From an uncultured Ruminococcus sp. (GTDB lineage: Bacteria; Bacillota; Clostridia; Oscillospirales; Ruminococcaceae), in the NCBI GenBank assembly GCA_902464115.1, contig CABQIF010000094.1:1-8184 (forward strand): a stretch of 8,184 nt of DNA. Direction: 5' to 3'. Shown one piece after another: positions 5,852 to 8,184 of the stretch. The position numbers and the translations under genes were made by a program. Every line of letters starts with the position of its first letter. The stretch's first letter is position 1. The notes under the pieces are model-generated. The model saw only the letters and a list, made by a program, of their open reading frames with translations. It was not told the origin of the DNA and made no database searches.

Positions 5852-6716
5852 AAAAAGACGACTCCTGATTCTGCTGTTCGTTTACAGCGGTTTGGTATTC
5901 TTTTTGTTTTTTCAAAAATGGCTGCCAGATACCGGCATATAATAAGTTTCGTAGCAAATCTGCATTTTGCAGGATGGGCAGCCGTTCAAATGCTGCAGCG
6001 GCTTCTGATGCTGCGTGTTGCAAAAAATCTTTGACAATCTGGTGAAATGCAGGGTCATGGATAGATGCCTGCTGAAATGGATTGTAGGTATGATGTTTGC
6101 GGTCTTTTTGCAAATCATCATAGGCATCCAGCACATAGATAAACGTTCCCAGATGATAGCCGATATGCCGCAAATCAGCGTTCCACACATCGGATTGTTC
6201 CATACAGAAACTTTCCGCCAATGCCCTGCCAAAGCAAGCAGCTGGCAGGGAAACTTGTGTTTCCTGTTGCTGCTCCAATGCTGTGAGCTGCTGCATATGT
6301 TCCAAGATGGCAGCTGCTTTTTGCGGATAAGCGTTGCAGATACGGCGATAAGCAGCTTTTATTCCAGCTGCAAGCATCGCATGGGGAATGCTGTGTTCAT
6401 CGTTCCAGTCATCTTTACAGTGCAGATAAGCGAAAAATAAATGCATATCCGCTACATAGTCCAAAACCGCACTGTGATAAACCATTGTATTTTTACCAAT
6501 GCCACAAAAGCAGCGTTGCTTGTGCGTATCGGTTTCTGGCTCATAGAGGGCATCCAGCAGCAGCGACAGAAACGTAAAATCATAGCTCAATGTCAGCCGA
6601 CTGATGGCGTTACAGCGTTGTTGTAACGCATGACAAAGACCGCAATAGTGAGAGCGATAGATTTCATATTCCCGAAACCGCAAGTCCGGACGATAAACCT
6701 GTACATATCCATACAT
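5835..6716 (-). CDS. DUF5685 family protein
   Basis: A 293-residue, mostly helical soluble protein matching what I recall of DUF5685: an N-terminal YGYVQVYRPDLRFREYEIYR, then HYCGLCHAL, and LSYDFTFLSLLLDALY. Cysteines pair in YCGLC (C25, C28) and CFCG (C69, C71), suggesting a metal site. Two acidic motifs stand out: KDDWNDE (D102, D103, D106) and LDAYDDLQKDRK (D197, D200, D201, D205), the latter followed by HHTYNPF. Their arrangement recalls the facing Asp motifs of all-alpha isoprenoid synthases; this is a resemblance by eye only. The ATG at 6716 is chosen over the longer frame (to 6776) because GGAG lies ten bases upstream of it, the protein then begins with the family's MYGYV, and the longer start would overlap the putative -10. 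First gene of a two-gene operon with the J-domain protein. Function unknown. Confidence 0.88.
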   Translation of the reverse strand: MYGYVQVYRPDLRFREYEIYRSHYCGLCHALQQRCNAISRLTLSYDFTFLSLLLDALYEPETDTHKQRCFCGIGKNTMVYHSAVLDYVADMHLFFAYLHCKDDWNDEHSIPHAMLAAGIKAAYRRICNAYPQKAAAILEHMQQLTALEQQQETQVSLPAACFGRALAESFCMEQSDVWNADLRHIGYHLGTFIYVLDAYDDLQKDRKHHTYNPFQQASIHDPAFHQIVKDFLQHAASEAAAAFERLPILQNADLLRNLLYAGIWQPFLKKQKEYQTAVNEQQNQESSFYVKSL

Positions 6717-6759
6717 CTTGCAAAAACTCCTTTTTTGCTGCACTTTATAAAAAGTTGTC

Positions 6760-6776
6760 ATGATATAGTATATCAT
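6760..6776. promoter_or_regulatory. 17-bp perfect palindrome over the extended -10 of the DUF5685 operon
   Basis: ATGATATA-G-TATATCAT has 8-bp perfect arms with one central base. On the minus strand it contains TGATATACT, an extended -10 (TATACT at 6767-6772), about 44 nt from the ATG at 6716. No -35 hexamer is seen at the right distance; the region is T-rich. By symmetry it also gives TGATATAGT on the plus strand. A repressor site blocking the promoter is plausible, or simply an AT-rich -10 that happens to be symmetric. Confidence 0.5.
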
Positions 6777-6853
6777 AAATTCCAGCAGAAAAAAAGGGCT
6801 TTTTGGAAATTTTATCAGATTTTCAGATTCTGTCGTTTGGTTTTGGAAATTGC

Positions 6854-6882
6854 TTGACTTTCCACCTAAAATGTGCTACAAT
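6854..6882 (+). promoter_or_regulatory. Sigma-A-type promoter of the rhodanese-TtcA gene
   Basis: TTGACT (6854-6859) and TACAAT (6877-6882) with a 17-base spacer. Transcription should begin near 6889, about 51 nt before the chosen start codon. This rules out the upstream in-frame starts at 6850 and 6871, which would lie within or before the promoter. Confidence 0.88.
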
Positions 6883-6939
6883 AAGCAACGGAAAAAACGA
6901 GATACAACAGGTATAAATGATGCAAAAGTGAGGAAAGCA

Positions 6940-8103
6940 ATGGTACAAGAAGAAATCACACTCGAAGCGTTGGAAGCTCAGCCGAAAGACACTTATTTAC
7001 TGGTTGATATTCGGGACGAAGCAGCGTTTCAGTTTGGACATATGGACGGAGCAATTCACATTCCGGCAAATGAACTGCCGGAGCGGCATGCAGAATTGCC
7101 AAAAGACCAATTACTGGTGATTTATTGCCGAAGTGGTATTATTAGCGAAGACGCAGCGGCAGAACTGCGGGAAGATGGATTTTCTGCGGTGAATCTGGTT
7201 GGCGGATATGTGCAGTGGTTGCAACGGAAAATTCGTCGGGAAACCACTGGCGAAAAGACAGCAGAAATTGAACAGAGCTTACGGAAGAAATTCCATCGTG
7301 TCATTTTCAGTCGGTTTGCAAAAGCAGTCAATACGTATGATTTGATTCAGCCGAATGACCGGATTGCAGTTTGCATTTCCGGCGGAAAAGATTCAATGTT
7401 GATGGCAAAGCTGTTTCAGGAATTGCAGCGGCATGGAAAATTCCTGTTTGAACTGGTCTTTCTGGTAATGGATCCCGGATATAGTCCGGAAAACAGAGCC
7501 ATTATCGAATCCAATGCAAAATTGCTGCAAATCCCAATTACCGTATTTGAAACCAATATCTTTAATTCTGTTTATAATGTTGAAAATAATCCCTGCTATC
7601 TCTGTGCAAGAATGCGGCGTGGGCACTTGTACCATCAGGCAGAAGTGTTGGGATGCAATAAAATTGCACTGGGACATCATTTTGATGATGTCATTGAAAC
7701 CATCTTGATGAGCATGATTTACGGCGGACAGGTGGAAACCATGATGCCAAAGTTGCACAGTGCAAACTTTCCGGGGATGCAGCTGATTCGCCCGATGTAT
7801 TTGATTCGAGAGGCAGATATTAAGCATTGGTGCAGCTATCATAACTTGCGGTTTATTCAGTGTGCATGTCGGTTTACAGACACCTGTACCACTTGCAATC
7901 CAAGCAGCAATACCAGTTCCAAGCGGCAGAAAATCAAGCAGTTGATTGCAGAACTGGCAAAAGATAACCCACAAATCGAGAAGAATATTTTCCGCAGTGT
8001 GGAAAATGTCCATCTGAACAAAATTATTTCCTATCAGCAAAATAAACAGTTCCATAGCTTTTTGGATGATTATGACAACCATCCGGAAAAGCCGAAGGAA
8101 TAA
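6940..8103 (+). CDS. Rhodanese domain fused to TtcA-like PP-loop tRNA thiolase
   Basis: A 387-residue fusion. Residues 5-98 are a rhodanese domain (LLVDIRDEAAFQFGHMDGAIHIP, active-site loop C63-R-S-G-I-I-S, then the NLVGGYVQWL ending) that can carry a persulfide on Cys63. Residues 110-387 are an adenylating PP-loop enzyme of the TtcA family. It shows SGGKDS (147-152) for ATP, CYLCARMRRGHLY with C219 and C222, GHHFDDVIETILMSMIYGG (245-263), and QCACRFTDTCTTC with C308, C310, C316 and C319 before KRQKIKQLI. E. coli TtcA makes 2-thiocytidine-32 in tRNA using an Fe-S cluster on equivalent cysteines; whether this protein modifies the same base is inferred. The start at 6940 is backed by GAGGA five bases upstream and by the promoter position. 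The fusion suggests sulfur is handed directly to the thiolation site. Monocistronic. Confidence 0.93.
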   Translation: MVQEEITLEALEAQPKDTYLLVDIRDEAAFQFGHMDGAIHIPANELPERHAELPKDQLLVIYCRSGIISEDAAAELREDGFSAVNLVGGYVQWLQRKIRRETTGEKTAEIEQSLRKKFHRVIFSRFAKAVNTYDLIQPNDRIAVCISGGKDSMLMAKLFQELQRHGKFLFELVFLVMDPGYSPENRAIIESNAKLLQIPITVFETNIFNSVYNVENNPCYLCARMRRGHLYHQAEVLGCNKIALGHHFDDVIETILMSMIYGGQVETMMPKLHSANFPGMQLIRPMYLIREADIKHWCSYHNLRFIQCACRFTDTCTTCNPSSNTSSKRQKIKQLIAELAKDNPQIEKNIFRSVENVHLNKIISYQQNKQFHSFLDDYDNHPEKPKE

Positions 8104-8109
8104 CCATTC

Positions 8110-8152
8110 AACAGCAGTTTGTTCTTTTTGAATGACTGCTGTTTCTTTTTTT
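8110..8152 (+). terminator. Intrinsic terminator of the rhodanese-TtcA gene
   Basis: AACAGCAGT (8110-8118) pairs with ACTGCTGTT (8135-8143), a 9-bp stem with a 16-nt loop, followed by TCTTTTTTT. It lies 6 nt after the stop codon. The remaining bases to 8184 are AT-rich with no gene seen. Confidence 0.85.
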
Positions 8153-8184
8153 GTATTTCTATTTTTAGCAAATTCAGATAAGTT

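Noticed and set aside
6717..6776. Twenty-residue N-terminal extension of the DUF5685 protein
   Set aside because: It would start within the putative -10 palindrome, and the family N-terminus and ribosome site both fit the ATG at 6716.
6850..6939. Extended N-terminus of the rhodanese-TtcA protein from the TTG at 6850
   Set aside because: The TTG lies upstream of the promoter's -35 and the extra residues are not rhodanese-like; the ATG at 6940 has a proper ribosome site.
7393..8082. 229-codon minus-strand frame opposite the TtcA domain
   Set aside because: Antisense to the conserved TtcA region, with no start signals and no recognisable motif.

Overview
The window looks like chromosomal DNA of a low-to-moderate-GC Gram-positive anaerobe, most likely a gut Clostridium relative of the Oscillospiraceae/Butyricicoccaceae kind. 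The grounds are: strong AAGGAGG-type ribosome binding sites, sigma-A-like promoters with 17-bp spacers, a FeoB followed by a small Cys-rich FeoB-associated protein, a PheB-type ACT regulator next to homoserine dehydrogenase, and a DUF5685 + J-domain gene pair. The family-level placement is an inference from gene content. I see no mobile element, CRISPR array, tRNA or rRNA.

Layout. (1) 1-2376, plus strand: the 3' part of feoB (Fe2+ transporter; start outside the window) and a 53-residue Cys-rich membrane protein. They end at a perfect hairpin (2397-2437) shared with the convergent gene. (2) 2442-3125, minus strand: a YczE/YitT-like six-helix membrane protein with its own promoter. (3) 3285-5040, minus strand: pheB-like ACT regulator then hom, one transcription unit. 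It has a strong promoter (5169-5197), two adjacent 16-bp palindromes in the early leader, and a leader in which the only good Shine-Dalgarno lies 57 nt from the start codon across a foldable hairpin. It ends at a strong terminator (3221-3258). (4) 5237-6716, minus strand: a DUF5685 protein and a J-domain protein with a nine-cysteine tail, overlapping by 17 nt. (5) 6940-8103, plus strand: a rhodanese domain fused to a TtcA-type PP-loop tRNA thiolase, with its own promoter and terminator.

How they fit together. Regions 1 and 5 concern iron uptake and (by family) Fe-S/sulfur-dependent tRNA modification. Region 3 is the branch point to threonine and methionine, where the ACT protein probably senses an amino acid. 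Region 4 is the least understood: the DUF5685 protein carries DDxxD-like acidic motifs reminiscent of all-alpha isoprenoid synthases plus Cys pairs, and is apparently translated together with an atypical co-chaperone. The candidates most worth following are the pheB leader, the DUF5685/J-protein module, and the acidic insertion in FeoB.
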